Below are positions 22,401 to 31,314 of a DNA stretch of 64,000 bases, piece by piece. Origin of the DNA: Nematopogon swammerdamellus. Taxonomy: Eukaryota > Arthropoda > Insecta > Lepidoptera > Adelidae. The stretch spans positions 19,697,948-19,761,947 of the forward strand of contig OX336348.1 of NCBI GenBank assembly GCA_946902875.1, given 5' to 3'. Each line of letters opens with the position of its first letter. Position 1 is the first letter of the stretch. The notes beneath the pieces were generated by a model. That model was not told the origin of the DNA, ran no database searches, and saw only the letters and a list, made by a program, of their open reading frames with translations. Made by a program: the position numbers and the translations under genes.

Positions 22401-25400
22401 TCTGTCTGTCTGTCCGTCTGTCTGTCCAAGGGCTGTATTTCTTGAACCGTAATAGGTAGCCTGTTGAAATTTTCACAGAATATGTGTTATTATGGCGGAT
22501 ATAACAACAAATAATAAAAATAAGAAAAAGTTAAAAAATCACAGGGGTCCCCATACAAGAGCCTTGCGTTTGGACAGACAGACAGTGAGACGGCGTAGGC
22601 TTAGTAATAGGATCCCGTATGATGGATACGGAAGCTTTATAACCAGTTTTAAGAGACACGGCCTTTCACATAATAAACCAAGTGCATTATATATAGGGAT
22701 AATTCTTTTATCCGTGTTCATTCTTAAACTCATGCCTGCACCTCTCCAGATACGCGACGGGTCGCACGACGGGCGTCGTCCTCGACTCGGGCGACGGTGT
22801 GACGCACGCGGTGCCGATATACGAGGGCTTCGCCATGCCGCACAGCATCATGCGGGTCGACGTCGCGGGCCGCGACGTCACGCGCTATCTCCGGTGAGTG
22901 ATAATGGTGACATTTAATTTTTTTTTCAAGAAACAATAAACACCCATAAACAAAAATTAACTTTCAAGCTTTTTTAAAAAAAACTGCATACAAATCGGTC
23001 CACTTTTTAAGATAATAATTTTTTTTTATAATTATCTCGATTAAGCAAGCTTCCTAATAAAAAAACCGCATCCAAATTGGTCCATCCGTTTGGGAGCTAC
23101 GATGTCACAGACAGACACACAGACACAGACACACACGCACACACACCCTTGTTTGTTTTAAGTACCATGTGAGGACTCCCGTTTTACTCATTCAGACCGA
23201 GGACCTCTCAGTATCTGGCCTATGCGACGTCGTGCGATGACCTCGACAAGACAGATTGGCGCCAAATTTATTTCTGCAAACGCTCAAGCACTTAGGGTTT
23301 CGATATCTCCTACTCTTTCTAACTTGAATTGTGACAAACAATGCGAGGACACAATATACACTCGCAAACCTGTCTGGCGACGTCCATTCGAGAACTTTGT
23401 GTTAGGCTAAACGAGGACCTTCGCGACCTGTCCAGCGATGCCATTTCGAGGAACTAATTGCACACCAATTCCTGACACTTTGTATTATTCAAGGACTTTG
23501 TGTTGAATTTTCTACAATCAAACAGGGGACATTTTATTCTGATTTCTTCTGTACAAAACGAGGACCGGGGGGAAGGGGAAGGGAAGAACGTCACCGGGGC
23601 GCTCTGCTCCGCGCCGCTGCCGCTTCCTAGACAACTTAACTAAGTAGGTAGGCAACTCCCAGCTGTTTCAAAAGAGTACCTGCTTAGAATAATTGTATTT
23701 CTAGGCTTAGAATATAACTGAAACCATAATAAATGTATGCATGATTTCTTAGGGAAAGATCTTGAAAAAAAAGGAATCGTTTATTTTTTCAATGTTGTAG
23801 AAAACATGCTATAGGTACATAGTTTTTTCATCGAGGTTTGAGCAACACCGCTGTTTAATGCGATCCCGCCGTCTCCTTTCCACCTCCGCACCACGCACAC
23901 TGGGCAAGGATTGCATCCCTTCACGCTGGACTTAGCGCGGATGCGTACCAATCGATTCTGCAGATCTTTCCTCTACATAACCGGTAGACTCTGGCGGAAC
24001 GCTCTCCCTGCCCATACATTTCCCCCCAAGCACAGTCTCGGGACCTTCAAGAGGGGCGTAAATGGGCACCTGTCAGGCTGGCATGGCATTCGCCACCCTC
24101 GAATCCGACCGAATGTCCATGGGCGTCGTTAGACACCTTATGGGTGGCTCAGCGCCATATGTCGCGCTGTCAATAAAAAAAAACACTGACCGGGCGCTAT
24201 CTGTATCCATCCGGAACATTTTAGTTTGGCCGTGGTTCCACGTTGATTCCACTTAAAAACTGTAGGTCTCCTTCCTTACTAGGCGGTAGGTAGGGTTTCT
24301 GCCGCCCGGCTTAGTGGCTGGCCTTCTGTCTCTGGTCTAAATTTAAATATGACAAGCGTCACACAATGTTTAAAAAAAAATTATGAAAAAACCATCGATG
24401 GAAAAAACAATGAGACTTACTCGTAGTTCGCACTCTTGCCCTCCCTCCGCTCCGATGATTTTAAAACGTTTTACAAATACCTGTTCCTGAAACTTTTATT
24501 ATTCGAGGACCTAGTGTTGATTTTTTTACTATCAAACAGGGGATATTTTATTCTGATTTCTTCTGTATAAAACGAGGACCAGGGGGAAGGGAAGAACGTA
24601 GCCGGGGCTCTCCGCTCCGCTGGCCCTGGCTCCCTGTATCGCTCTCACTTTGGTATCAACGAGACTGTTGCATTCTTTGAGCACCTCAGCAGAGTGACAG
24701 ACAAACAGCTTTGTGAGCTTCCTACGGCTGAAATTGTGATGGTGGGCGACTTCAACGTCAAACATCTATCTATATCTATAAAAAAGATTCCGATGACTTA
24801 AGAACCTCTTCCTTTTTTTTAAGTTAGTTAAAAATTAATGTATCTTGTTTGTCTCGTATGTGCCCCTTGCGGTGAGGTCTCCGCACAAACTTGGTTGCCG
24901 TCTCCCATCACCTGGAGTCGGCAAGACCACATTTAATGTTCTTGAGTGGTACTCAGATCTGCCAGCCAGCGGATTCCACCGATTTCAGTGTTCCGGGCTA
25001 TACACTATTTAAACGCTTTATGCCCAAAAGTGTTGTTTGCCTTTATGGTCGATCAGATCTCTCTGTCAAGAGATTATGCCATGTTGAAGACTCCCGATTC
25101 CCAGTAATATGGGTCCGCGTGAATTTCCCCACGTGGTGAGAATCTATGCGGGCTTCTTGTATCGCTCTCCTAACCTTGGTGTTCTCCTGCAACAGTCTCG
25201 CTGTTGCATTCTTTGAGCACCTCAGAGGAGTGACAGAGAAATAGCTTTGTGAGTTCCTACGGCTGAAATTGTGATGGTGGGCGACTTTAACGTCAAACAT
25301 AAGGAATGGCTCGGGTCCACCGTCGCTGATCACTCCGGCCGGGAAGCTTACAACTTACAATCGTGTCCAGTTCTATAAAATATTGCTACTGATTGATTAG

Positions 25401-28400
25401 GTGGAAGTCAGTGGCGGTTCCCCAGGTGAAGCAAGTGAAGCACCGCCTCACTTAATTATCTTGAAAGTAAAGAAAAAAAAACATTTCAAAATATCAAGAA
25501 AGAAAACTTAAAAAAGTCAAGTATATCCGATCCGAACTGATCACAATATTAGCGCGGCGGCGCGGAGGAGGCGGAGGCGGCTGGTGCGACGCGCGCGACG
25601 AAATACGTTAAAGATGTGTTAGTGCATCAACACCACCAACACAGCACGCAGCACACACACACAGACGTGACGTGTGACGTGTCACGTACGGCATGGCATA
25701 TGGTGACTCACCCCGGTCCGGTGCGGCGATGAATCGCTTATTTTGATATCGCTTCACCAAGCGTAAAGACAACAGGTTGACCTTGGAGGCTTTGGATGTA
25801 GGGAGCAGCTGAGGCTCTGATAAATGGCGCCGGACGAGACATCTATATCCAATTAAAATAATGCAGAGCGAGATGGGGCGATTCACGTTTTCTATAAGTC
25901 GGTTTGTTTTACCTCCGTGATTAACATGATGGCGAAATTCGCACTAGTTACGATAAGTTTCATAGCTCAATGGTATATGCTTCGCTTTTCAATCTAGTGA
26001 CGTTGGTTCGAATCTCACTTTTGCGAATTCTTTTTTTTTTTTTTAGGGTTCCGTATCCGGTACGGGACCCTATTACTAAGCCTACGCCGTCTGTCTGTCT
26101 GTCTGTATGTCCGTCCGTCCGTCTGTCTTTTTTTTTATGTAATCCGGTATGGGTGGCTGAGCCGGAGGGGCCAAAGCGCATGCTCCGACCAGCCAATATC
26201 ACCTCCGAGAAGGTAGGTGCCATACCGGAGACTTCCCTGGATTGCTGGCTATACTAGACTAGAGGAGAACACAGCCGAGGCTGCTATGCGGCAGCAGCAG
26301 GTGTAGGTATGCATACACGTAATTTTTTTCGTCAGAAAAAACTCATTGTTACACGCCGACCGGATTCGAACCTCGCACCTCTCGCATTTGAAGCCAATGC
26401 CCAAACCACTCGGTCACCCGCCGCTTGTCTGTCCGTCCGTCTGTCCGAGGCCTGTATCTCTTGAACCGTAATTTGGTAGCCCGTTGAAATGTTCACAGAA
26501 AATGTGTTATTATGGCCGATATAACAAAAAATAATGAAAATAAGAAAAAGTAAAAAACTCACGGGTGTTCCCATAGATGGCGCATACACTTTTTGGTTTC
26601 AAAAAGTGCATGCGCGCGCGCCATCTACCAAATAGATGATGAATCATTTTCTAATCGTGACTAACTAATATGAAGTATTTCATAACACGCCATCTAGATG
26701 GCGTGGCGTGTTATGAAATTCATCTAGTGGCGCTAGCCGTGACATGGCGATACGGTACCCTCGGTGCGCGATTCGTTAATAGTTTTTGGTTAAGTATTGT
26801 TAGGGCCAAAAAAAATAGGTTTAGGTTTTTCAATTTATCATAAAGTAATAGCAATGTAGGTGGATTTTTTAGTCGCCTCACTAAGATTTATAGGTCAAAG
26901 CCGCCACTGGTGGAAGTTATATTAGCTATCTGATTATGAAAATGAATAATATTTTTCAATAAGTTTCAATCCCCATTGTTTTCGTTTTAAAATTCATTAG
27001 GAACCTTATTTATAGGCCTTAACAAACATATTAACAGTGATCTCATATTGATGGGTTAGGGCAAACTGGGCAAATTAACTTTATGTTCATTTAGAAAAAA
27101 AAAACATTACACAATCAGCAAAACGTGTCCAACCCGAGGACCCATGTGTGAACTTCACACATGGGTTCTCGGATTGGTTAAGAAAGTAGACTTGAGTGTA
27201 AACCGAAGTGTGTAAAATACGACGCTGGCGCCGCCCTGGTGGTCACAAATTTTCACACTCTGACTGAAATTATGGCGACCAAATGGAGGACCGTTTCCGA
27301 TTTCCGTATTTCTTAGACAGGAAGATTCAAAATGGCACGGAGAATACGACAATGGTGACCATTCAATGCGAGGACCCACGAAAAAGTCCTCGTTTTGAAA
27401 ATGTCCTCGTATGTGCCTTGTGTATTCAGGTGCACGTCCTCGGATAGTACTTAAAACAAACACACACACATCAAACATATAACACCCCTCCGTTTTTTGC
27501 GTCGGGGCTTAATAAACAATAAACAACAAGAAACAATAAACAATAAACAACAATAAACACACCTATTAATACGGTGCCAGAGCCTCTCCCGGCAATAATT
27601 TACACACATAGATGTACGCTTGCCGCAGACTGCTGCTCCGCAAGGAGGGCGTCAGCCTGCGGACGTCCGCCGAGCTGGAGGTGGTGAAGGCGGTCAAGGA
27701 GCGCGCGTGCTACCTCTCGGCCAACCCGCTCAAGGAGGAGAGCGTCGACGCGGAGCGAGCGCAGTACGCGCTGCCGGACGGCACGCTACTTGAGGTGAGT
27801 CAGTCAGTCAGCGTGTAAGCGTCCACTGCTGGACATACGCCTCTACAATTTTCCTCCAGTGCTCCCGGCCTTCAGCGGTACGGAGCCACTGCTTTCCGCC
27901 GACGCACTTGATGTCGTCGTCCCACCTGGCGGGTGGTCTTACCACACTCCGTTTTCCTGTCCACGGCCGCCAGTGTAGGACACGGTTACTCCAACGGTCG
28001 TTGTCTCTTCGGCTAACGTGCCCAGCCCTTTGCCACTTGAGCTTAGCCACCCGTTATCCAATATCGACTACTTTGGTGCGTCGGCGGATTGCCTCGTTAC
28101 GCGCCATATCACGTAGCGATATTCCCAGCATGGCTCGCTCCATTGCTCGCTGGGCAACTTTCAACTTTTGGACAACAGCGACCGTCAGCGTTCACGTTTC
28201 ACACCCGTACGTTATAACCGGGAGGACACACTGGTCATGGGTGTATTTTAATTGACTGCGTTCCTTTCAGGGGGTTGTTCTGTATCCTAAACTGAGTAAC
28301 TTTTGTTCCACAGCTTTTGGAAATTGAAAAAAAAAAAATTCACTTTCCCCATACATTTAAGGGCAGACCTAACCTCCAAATGTATGGGGAAAGTGATTTT

Positions 28401-30753
28401 TTTTTTTAATTCCAAAAGTTGTAGAACAAAAGTTACTCAGTTTAGGATACAGAACAACCCCCTGAAAGGAACGCAGTCAATTAAAATACACCCTGTATAC
28501 GGGTTTTTAAATTTTGCGGAAGATCAGACCTTAGGGCTATTTAAACTTTCCAAAGGCAGCCCAATCCAGTTGAATTTGTCTCTCGACCTCCTTTAGCAGA
28601 CCTTGTCTACCAACCAAAAGAAGTCTCGTATTATTTGTGATAATATTCTCGCGTCGGATTGTTTGCAGATTGGTCCGGCTCGGTTCCGCGCGCCCGAGGT
28701 GCTCTTCCGGCCTGATCTCATCGGGGAGGAGTGCGAAGGTGTGTCCGTGCCTCCGCCGTTACTAATGCTCTCTCTCTTAGCGTTCCGTAATTTAAAATAA
28801 CAGGAAAAAAACGGAATCACTCTCGTGTCTGCCTGTCTGTTTGTCTGTCACAGCTTGTTTTCTCCGAATACACAGGGTGTCCCCGGACTGGTGTAGTTCC
28901 TTTAAGGAGGCTATTCTACGCTTTGTAACAAACATAATTGTAAAAGAAGTAGGGTTCTAGGTACGCCCGTTGCGGAGATATACATTTTTAAAGTTATTAA
29001 TGTAGTGTAATGTTGTAATGCTCTAATCGGGCGCGCGCGGGGCGCGGGGCAGCGGGCAGCGGGAATACGGACGGACGCGACGCGAGTGAATGCAGCGCAG
29101 ATAGCCCCCCCCCCCCCCCCCCCCGCGCCCCGCCGCGCGGCCGCGCCGCCGGCGGCTCCGCCCGCGCCCCGCCGCGCCGCTAAGGGCGCCCACACATTGT
29201 AGTATCAAATCAAATCAAAATATGTTTATTGCCTTTTAAAAAATTTGCAAAAGGTACAACTTAACGCCGTAGGCGTTCTCCTCCAGCCAACCTTTGGGTT
29301 ATCATGAATGAGTGTGGAGTGGCAGAGAACATGATGTAGATAATTTCAACAAATTATACAATATAAATATAAATAAATAGATAAAAATATATAAATACAT
29401 ACGTACGCGCATTTAGTTCGTTAGGAAATCCTAAAATTTTAATGAAAGCACACATTTAAAAAATTCTTTCACCAGTGCTTTTACCGAGTAGTGGACTGTT
29501 GGAATAAATTGCCCCAAGAAGTGATTTTTTTTATTATTGTGGAAACTGACACGGTTGGCTACATCACCTACAACATCCGTGATGTCAGCCCATAACACCG
29601 GGACAACTAGGTGCCATGTCAGTGCTTCCCTTCGATCTATAAGTGCTATCTCAGTGAGCAGTCTTAAAAACCAGTTGGACAAACATGTTATTAATATGAA
29701 AAAAAAATAATAATAAAAACACTTAAGGCAACTAAGTTAAAATAAAAAGAAACCATGTTCCGGAGTTGTTCCGGGTCTCGTACCGGATACGAAACCCTAA
29801 AAACTCACACTTAACTGATTTTTGTTTTTCCATTCTTCAGGCCTGCACGAGGTGCTGATGTTCTCGATCCAGAAGTCTGACATGGACCTCCGGAAGGTGC
29901 TCTACCAGAACATTGTGCTCTCCGGCGGGAGCACCCTCTTCAGGGGCTTCGGGGACCGGCTGCTCGGCGAGATACGACGGCTCGCGCCCAAGGATATGAA
30001 GATACGGGTCAGTTTCTGCATCCTTACCTGTAATAAAAACCAACGTCTGCTTTCTGTATGTATGTATATATGTCTGTCTGACTGTCCGCTTATAACTCGA
30101 GAACCACTGAACCGATTTTAATAAAAAAAAAATCTACGGATAGCTTGATTCTTCCCATCAACTATAGGCTACTTACTATCACGCTAAATCGCTTATGAGG
30201 TTAGCAGAGAAGTCAAATATGAGAGCGGGCGGAGCCGCGGGCACAGCTAGTATATTGTAGTTTCGAAAACGTCACTGGAGGCATCCTATACAAATAAATA
30301 CAGGTAGAAATTCAAATGTCTACCTTTTTTTTATTTGATTTTTTATGGAAACGTGACACGGTTGGCTAGATCAGCTACAACATCCGTGATGTCAGCCCAT
30401 AACACCGGGTGGGCTAGGTGCCGTGTCAGTGCTTCCCTTCGGTCGTGCCGGCTACACTGAACTAGACGGAAAACACAAACTATTTACATAGCCGTTTCGA
30501 CCGACGTTTCATTCAGTGCGGTGGTACCAAACCGGCGTACCAAATGTCATGATTAGTTAAAATGTTTCACACTCTATTCAGTAGATGGCTACACTACTTT
30601 TTGGTTTCTTCTATGGAAACCCCCGTGAATTTTTTACTTTTTCTTATTTTTCTTATTTGTCGTTATATTGGCGATAATAACACATATTCTGTGAAAATGT
30701 CAACGGGCTACCTTTTACGATTCAAGAGATACAGCCCTCAGACAGACAGACAG

Positions 30754-30784
<31 letters not shown>

Positions 30785-30986
30785 GCGTAGGCTTATACAG
30801 AACCCTAAAAATTAATTATGATATTGTGCGACGTGTGTGCAGATCTCGGCGCCTCAGGAGCGTCTCTACTCGACGTGGATCGGCGGCTCGATCCTCGCGT
30901 CGCTCGACACATTCCGCAAGATGTGGGTCTCCAAGCGCGAGTACGACGAGGAGGGCCACCGCGCCGTTCACCGCAAGACGTTCTAG
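16385..30986 (+). CDS. Arp1: Arp1 / centractin (actin-related protein 1), nine coding exons
   Basis: Coding exons: 16385-16432, 17224-17288, 19051-19225, 20079-20230, 22750-22893, 27629-27794, 28669-28738, 29841-30007, 30843-30986. All introns are GT-AG, and the joined frame is open for 376 codons plus a TAG stop, matching the family length. Arp1 is the actin-like subunit that polymerises into the short filament of dynactin, the cytoplasmic cofactor of dynein. Visible motifs: first phosphate loop [15 protein letters not shown] (about residues 17-31), second phosphate loop [11 protein letters not shown] (about 152-162), adenosine motif [10 protein letters not shown] in exon 8, [16 protein letters not shown] in exon 9 and the C-terminal HRKTF. 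The start [16 protein letters not shown] is the family N-terminus. It is Arp1 and not conventional actin because of [17 protein letters not shown] and the C-terminus. Exons are GC-rich, introns AT-rich and full of repeats. I see no disabling change. Confidence 0.96.
16680..16832 (+). mobile_element. 5S/tRNA-like SINE, 3' half (intron 1)
   Basis: Reads ACTAGGTGGTAGGGTTTATC through GTGTAGCCGGCACGACGGAA. No tRNA/5S head. Faces the copy at 16921-17092 in reverse, so the two can pair. Confidence 0.75.
16921..17182 (-). mobile_element. Composite: module M joined to 5S/tRNA SINE 3' half (intron 1)
   Basis: Minus strand reads module M (17095-17182, ending GGCGACTAAGGGATATGACT), a short TATATTA linker, then the SINE from CTAGGTGGTAGGG to the GGCGCCTAGTTCACGC end. 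The same join occurs at 46227-46560. Confidence 0.7.
17224..17288 (+). CDS. Arp1: Arp1 exon 2
   Basis: Acceptor TTTTTAG, donor GTAAGTAC. Encodes [21 protein letters not shown] plus two bases of a Tyr codon. Contains the first nucleotide-phosphate loop of the actin fold. Confidence 0.94.
17437..17790 (+). mobile_element. Repeat module M, long form (intron 2)
   Basis: From GTACCGTGTGGGGCCGGTAC and AGCCCCACTGCATCTCTCCC to CCTGATTGTCGGGATACAGC. Nearly colinear with 4188-4510. Confidence 0.65.
17791..19050. other. Arp1 intron 2 remainder
   Basis: LINE tail at 17934-17996, GATGCATCATATATGAT-type words near 17830 and 18225-18300, otherwise AT-rich. No gene seen. Confidence 0.45.
19051..19225 (+). 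CDS. Arp1: Arp1 exon 3
   Basis: Acceptor CCGCGCAG. Begins by completing the Tyr codon, then [19 protein letters not shown], and ends [14 protein letters not shown]. The donor is GTTCTT, a weak site beyond the GT, but the homology boundary (SK|DQL) and phase force it. Confidence 0.94.
19343..19420 (+). pseudogene. Retroelement C-terminal scrap (intron 3)
   Basis: GAGGTGTGTCAGGATCGCGG to ACAGGCGTGACGCTATGTAT matches 4010-4065 and 39088-39165. It is followed at about 19483 by a (AATGA)n tract. Confidence 0.6.
19591..19976 (-). mobile_element. 5S/tRNA-like SINE, full length (intron 3)
   Basis: Poly-T at the left (reverse A tail), body to CCTACCACCTAGTAAG, then the head in reverse. The 41-nt 5S-like block is 19883-19923 (GCGGTCACCCATCCAAGTAC...GCTT). 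The tRNA-like A box AGCTATCGAGGC is at the right end. Confidence 0.85.
20079..20230 (+). CDS. Arp1: Arp1 exon 4
   Basis: Acceptor CCACTCAG, donor GTGAGT. Encodes [20 protein letters not shown] through [11 protein letters not shown] plus two bases of a Leu codon. This is the actin-fold region around the hydrophobic core. Confidence 0.95.
20231..21470. other. Arp1 intron 4, left part
   Basis: (GTCT)n at about 20440. A CT-rich segment at 20640-21240 without a coding signal might be an LTR or 5' end of an element. No boundary is certain. Confidence 0.35.
21474..22256 (-). CDS. Retroelement ORF1/gag-like protein, 260 aa (intron 4)
   Basis: Open frame antisense to Arp1. The N-terminal half is basic ([13 protein letters not shown]). 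A central block, [20 protein letters not shown] then [20 protein letters not shown] and [20 protein letters not shown], has the pattern of ORF1 proteins of insect non-LTR elements: a short strand-helix domain ending in W-P-x-G-V-x-F-R. The C-terminal part is Pro-rich with three repeats of TPAPLP and ends [12 protein letters not shown]. No ORF2 follows. It is followed on the minus strand by a small A-rich tract. Assignment is by pattern only; it could also be a gag-like protein. No breaks seen. Confidence 0.55.
   Translation of the reverse strand: MAFMEDIGATTRPKRRRGSMTKRITVEKTTMVSPRLEPRPDCRQEAARDNKDGFVLVESRKKRRKRCNKRGSAPPEESCLKAAPRTALIYVSRLRKDMKIEDLIRHVQDKGERVESVEALPSHWADTNFCAFKLCIPAEKLKTFLRSEFWPSGVVFRRYNRDLHREVARHKYAEPAPELSTTAVLHIQDTQPAPPPTTPAPLPTPAPLPTPAPLPTPVPRTQSAPTLRAPDPPRQQTNMTHTGLYWDPYRHKWRKSNFSS
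22274..22362 (-). mobile_element. Repeat module M, short form (intron 4)
   Basis: Reverse of CTGCATCTCTCCCCGTGCAT...GACTAAGGGATAAG. It abuts the start of the ORF1-like frame on the same strand; whether it is a 5' UTR or chance is unknown. Confidence 0.6.
22362..22636 (+). mobile_element. CTGTCTGTCC repeat (GGGACCCTATTACTAAGCCT family), intron 4
   Basis: TACGGGACCCTATTACTAAG...GTCTGTCTGTCTGTCC, ATTTTCACAGAATATGTGTT and, at the far end, an inverted GGCGTAGGCTTAGTAATAGG. Both ends carry the same sequence in opposite sense, so this copy is foldback-like. Others at 26046, 30590, 34014 and 45615. Confidence 0.65.
22750..22893 (+). CDS. Arp1: Arp1 exon 5
   Basis: Acceptor CTCTCCAG, donor GTGAGTG. 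Encodes [20 protein letters not shown], then the stretch up to GRDVTRYL. Contains the second phosphate loop (DSGDGVTH). Ends with two bases of an Arg codon. Confidence 0.95.
22894..23860. other. Arp1 intron 5, left part
   Basis: 23015-23160 (CCGCATCCAAATTGGTCCAT, GGGAGCTACGATGTCACAGA, CA-rich end) matches 57440-57700, an uncharacterised repeat. GAGGAC words recur at 23200-23580. No gene. Confidence 0.45.
23880..24180 (+). pseudogene. Jockey-like LINE C-terminus (intron 5)
   Basis: Reads [20 protein letters not shown] and [20 protein letters not shown] then RGVNGHLSG, ending near PNVHGRR and a short A tract. Same family as 705-989. Only the last part of the element. Confidence 0.65.
24640..24772 (+). 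pseudogene. LINE endonuclease scrap (intron 5)
   Basis: Reads [20 protein letters not shown] then [19 protein letters not shown] is the conserved motif of apurinic-type LINE endonucleases. A more complete copy follows at 24870-25365. Confidence 0.65.
24870..25365 (+). pseudogene. LINE endonuclease domain fragment (intron 5)
   Basis: [40 protein letters not shown] then [20 protein letters not shown], a stop, and [16 protein letters not shown] in shifted frames. This is the first half of an APE endonuclease of a Jockey/CR1-like element. Motifs VS-H-LE...LS-T-Q and GDFN are seen; the reverse transcriptase is absent. Confidence 0.7.
25957..26028 (+). tRNA. tRNA-like sequence (A and B boxes only)
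   Basis: CATAGCTCAATGGTATATGC and GTTGGTTCGAATCTCAC fit polymerase III A and B boxes with normal spacing, but I cannot pair an acceptor stem. Probably a SINE head or decayed tRNA inside the hAT element. Confidence 0.35.
26127..26424 (-). mobile_element. SINE-2 copy with internal deletion
   Basis: Reverse of the complete SINE-2: T tract, GGTGGCTGAGCCGGAGGGGC, then a jump from CTATGCGGCAGCAG to the head, which ends GGATTCGAACCTCGCACCTC and ACCACTCGGTCACCCGCCGC. Inserted in the CTGTCTGTCC repeat. Confidence 0.75.
26918..27628. other. Arp1 intron 5, right part
   Basis: A 49-nt near-perfect palindrome at 27129-27177 (CCGAGGACCCATGTGTGAA and its reverse). AACACCCCTCCGTTTTTTGC at 27481-27500 is the end of the same repeat seen at 57.7 kb. 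No gene. Confidence 0.5.
27629..27794 (+). CDS. Arp1: Arp1 exon 6
   Basis: Acceptor TTGCCGCAG, donor GTGAGTCAG. Encodes [20 protein letters not shown] through [11 protein letters not shown]. The central positions are the most diverged of the gene compared with remembered insect and vertebrate Arp1, but the length is the same. An RTE remnant starts about 11 bp after the donor. Confidence 0.94.
27806..28240 (-). pseudogene. RTE-like LINE C-terminus (intron 6)
   Basis: Minus strand reads [60 protein letters not shown] and [20 protein letters not shown], then EAYVQQW and a CCAGCAGTGGACGC tail. This is the standard end of RTE-type reverse transcriptases. It starts about 11 bp beyond the exon 6 donor. 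Confidence 0.8.
28238..28494. mobile_element. Foldback MITE (intron 6)
   Basis: A 257-bp palindrome: GGGTGTATTTTAATTGACTG, CCTTTCAGGGGGTTGTTCTG, CCTAAACTGAGTAACTTTTG and CTTTCCCCATACATTT are each mirrored on the right, around GGGCAGACCTAACC. The relative at 47200-47455 shares the centre but has different ends. Confidence 0.85.
28669..28738 (+). CDS. Arp1: Arp1 exon 7
   Basis: Acceptor GTTTGCAG, donor GTGTGT. Encodes [20 protein letters not shown] then ECE plus one base of a Gly codon. Confidence 0.94.
28880..29200. repeat. GC-rich repeat with 20-C run (intron 7)
   Basis: Starts near ACAGGGTGTCCCCGGACTGG, a common MITE-type end. 29030-29190 is very GC-rich and contains C20 at 29105-29124. 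No second end identified. Confidence 0.45.
29205..29526 (-). mobile_element. LINE 3' end with (TTTGA)n-type tail (intron 7)
   Basis: On the minus strand it ends AGGCAATAAACATATTTTG then ATTTGATTTGA, the tail of CR1/Jockey-like elements; a small coding end ([11 protein letters not shown]) lies upstream. A similar tail is at 53185-53270. Confidence 0.5.
29527..29640 (-). mobile_element. 5S/tRNA SINE 3' end fragment (intron 7)
   Basis: Contains CTGACACGGTTGGCTACATC and CATCCGTGATGTCAGCCCAT. It interrupts the LINE remnant. Confidence 0.7.
29841..30007 (+). CDS. Arp1: Arp1 exon 8
   Basis: Acceptor CATTCTTCAG, donor GTCAGT. Encodes [20 protein letters not shown], the adenosine-binding [17 protein letters not shown], and ends APKDMKIR. 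A Helitron starts 13 bp after the last exon base. Confidence 0.95.
30021..30250 (+). mobile_element. Short Helitron (intron 8)
   Basis: Starts TCCTTACCTG after A and ends GCACAGCTAG before T; a full copy with the same internal words as 1026-1247. It begins 13 bp after exon 8. Confidence 0.85.
30326..30540 (-). mobile_element. 5S/tRNA SINE 3' half (intron 8)
   Basis: T tract, GTGACACGGTTGGCTAGATC to TCATTCAGTGCGGTGGTACC. Head absent. Confidence 0.75.
30590..30812 (-). mobile_element. CTGTCTGTCC repeat (intron 8)
   Basis: Reverse copy: ACACATATTCTGTGAAAAT, GATTCAAGAGATACAGCCCT, (GACA)n, GGCGTAGGCTTATACAGAAC. Ends only about 30 bp before the exon 9 acceptor. Confidence 0.65.
30843..30986 (+). 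CDS. Arp1: Arp1 exon 9 (terminal)
   Basis: Acceptor GTGTGCAG. Encodes [37 protein letters not shown] and the C-terminal HRKTF, then TAG. Confidence 0.96.
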   Translation: MSAPQERLYSTWIGGSILASLDTFRKMWVSKREYDEEGHRAVHRKTF

Positions 30987-31200
30987 AGCGCTCCGCCCTC
31001 CGCACGCTCTTCTGCGCTCTAGAATATATTCCGCACGGTGCGTTCTAGACCGTAGTGAGGTGTTCTCTACGGTATTTCGGGCTAGAAGCCGTCTAGATGG
31101 CGGGTGTTCTAGTCTAGAGTCTCGACCAGGGATGGGGAAATAAATTTATAAACCAAGGCCAAGTCGAGAGAGGAAAAATTTCGTAGTCCAATAAAGAAAA
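30987..31200 (+). promoter_or_regulatory. Arp1 3' UTR with poly(A) signal candidate
   Basis: AATAAA at 31190-31195, about 205 bp after the stop, is the first good poly(A) signal. The interval is unusually rich in TTCTAGA / TCTAGA words, at about 30981, 31017, 31041, 31091 and 31113. The end of the transcript is inferred, not seen. Confidence 0.55.
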
Positions 31201-31314
31201 AATTATTTTATGGTCTCGTAGACATTATATTATAAGGTAATTTCTCATCAACTGTAATCCCTTAAAGGGCATCTTCTGTATGTGGCCACTCTACAGTCCC
31301 GCTAAAGTACCAAA

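Larger units (their letters stand above)
25409..26909. mobile_element. hAT-like element, CAGTGGCGG ends, exact 8-bp duplication (intron 5)
   Basis: Begins CAGTGGCGGTTCCCCAGGTG and ends AAGCCGCCACTG, flanked by GTGGAAGT at 25401-25408 and 26910-26917. A 213-bp relative with its own 8-bp duplication is at 31891-32103. No transposase. Contains, in nested order, the CTGTCTGTCC repeat (26046-26126 and 26427-26590) split by a SINE-2 copy (26127-26424), plus short palindromes at 26580-26725. Confidence 0.88.
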
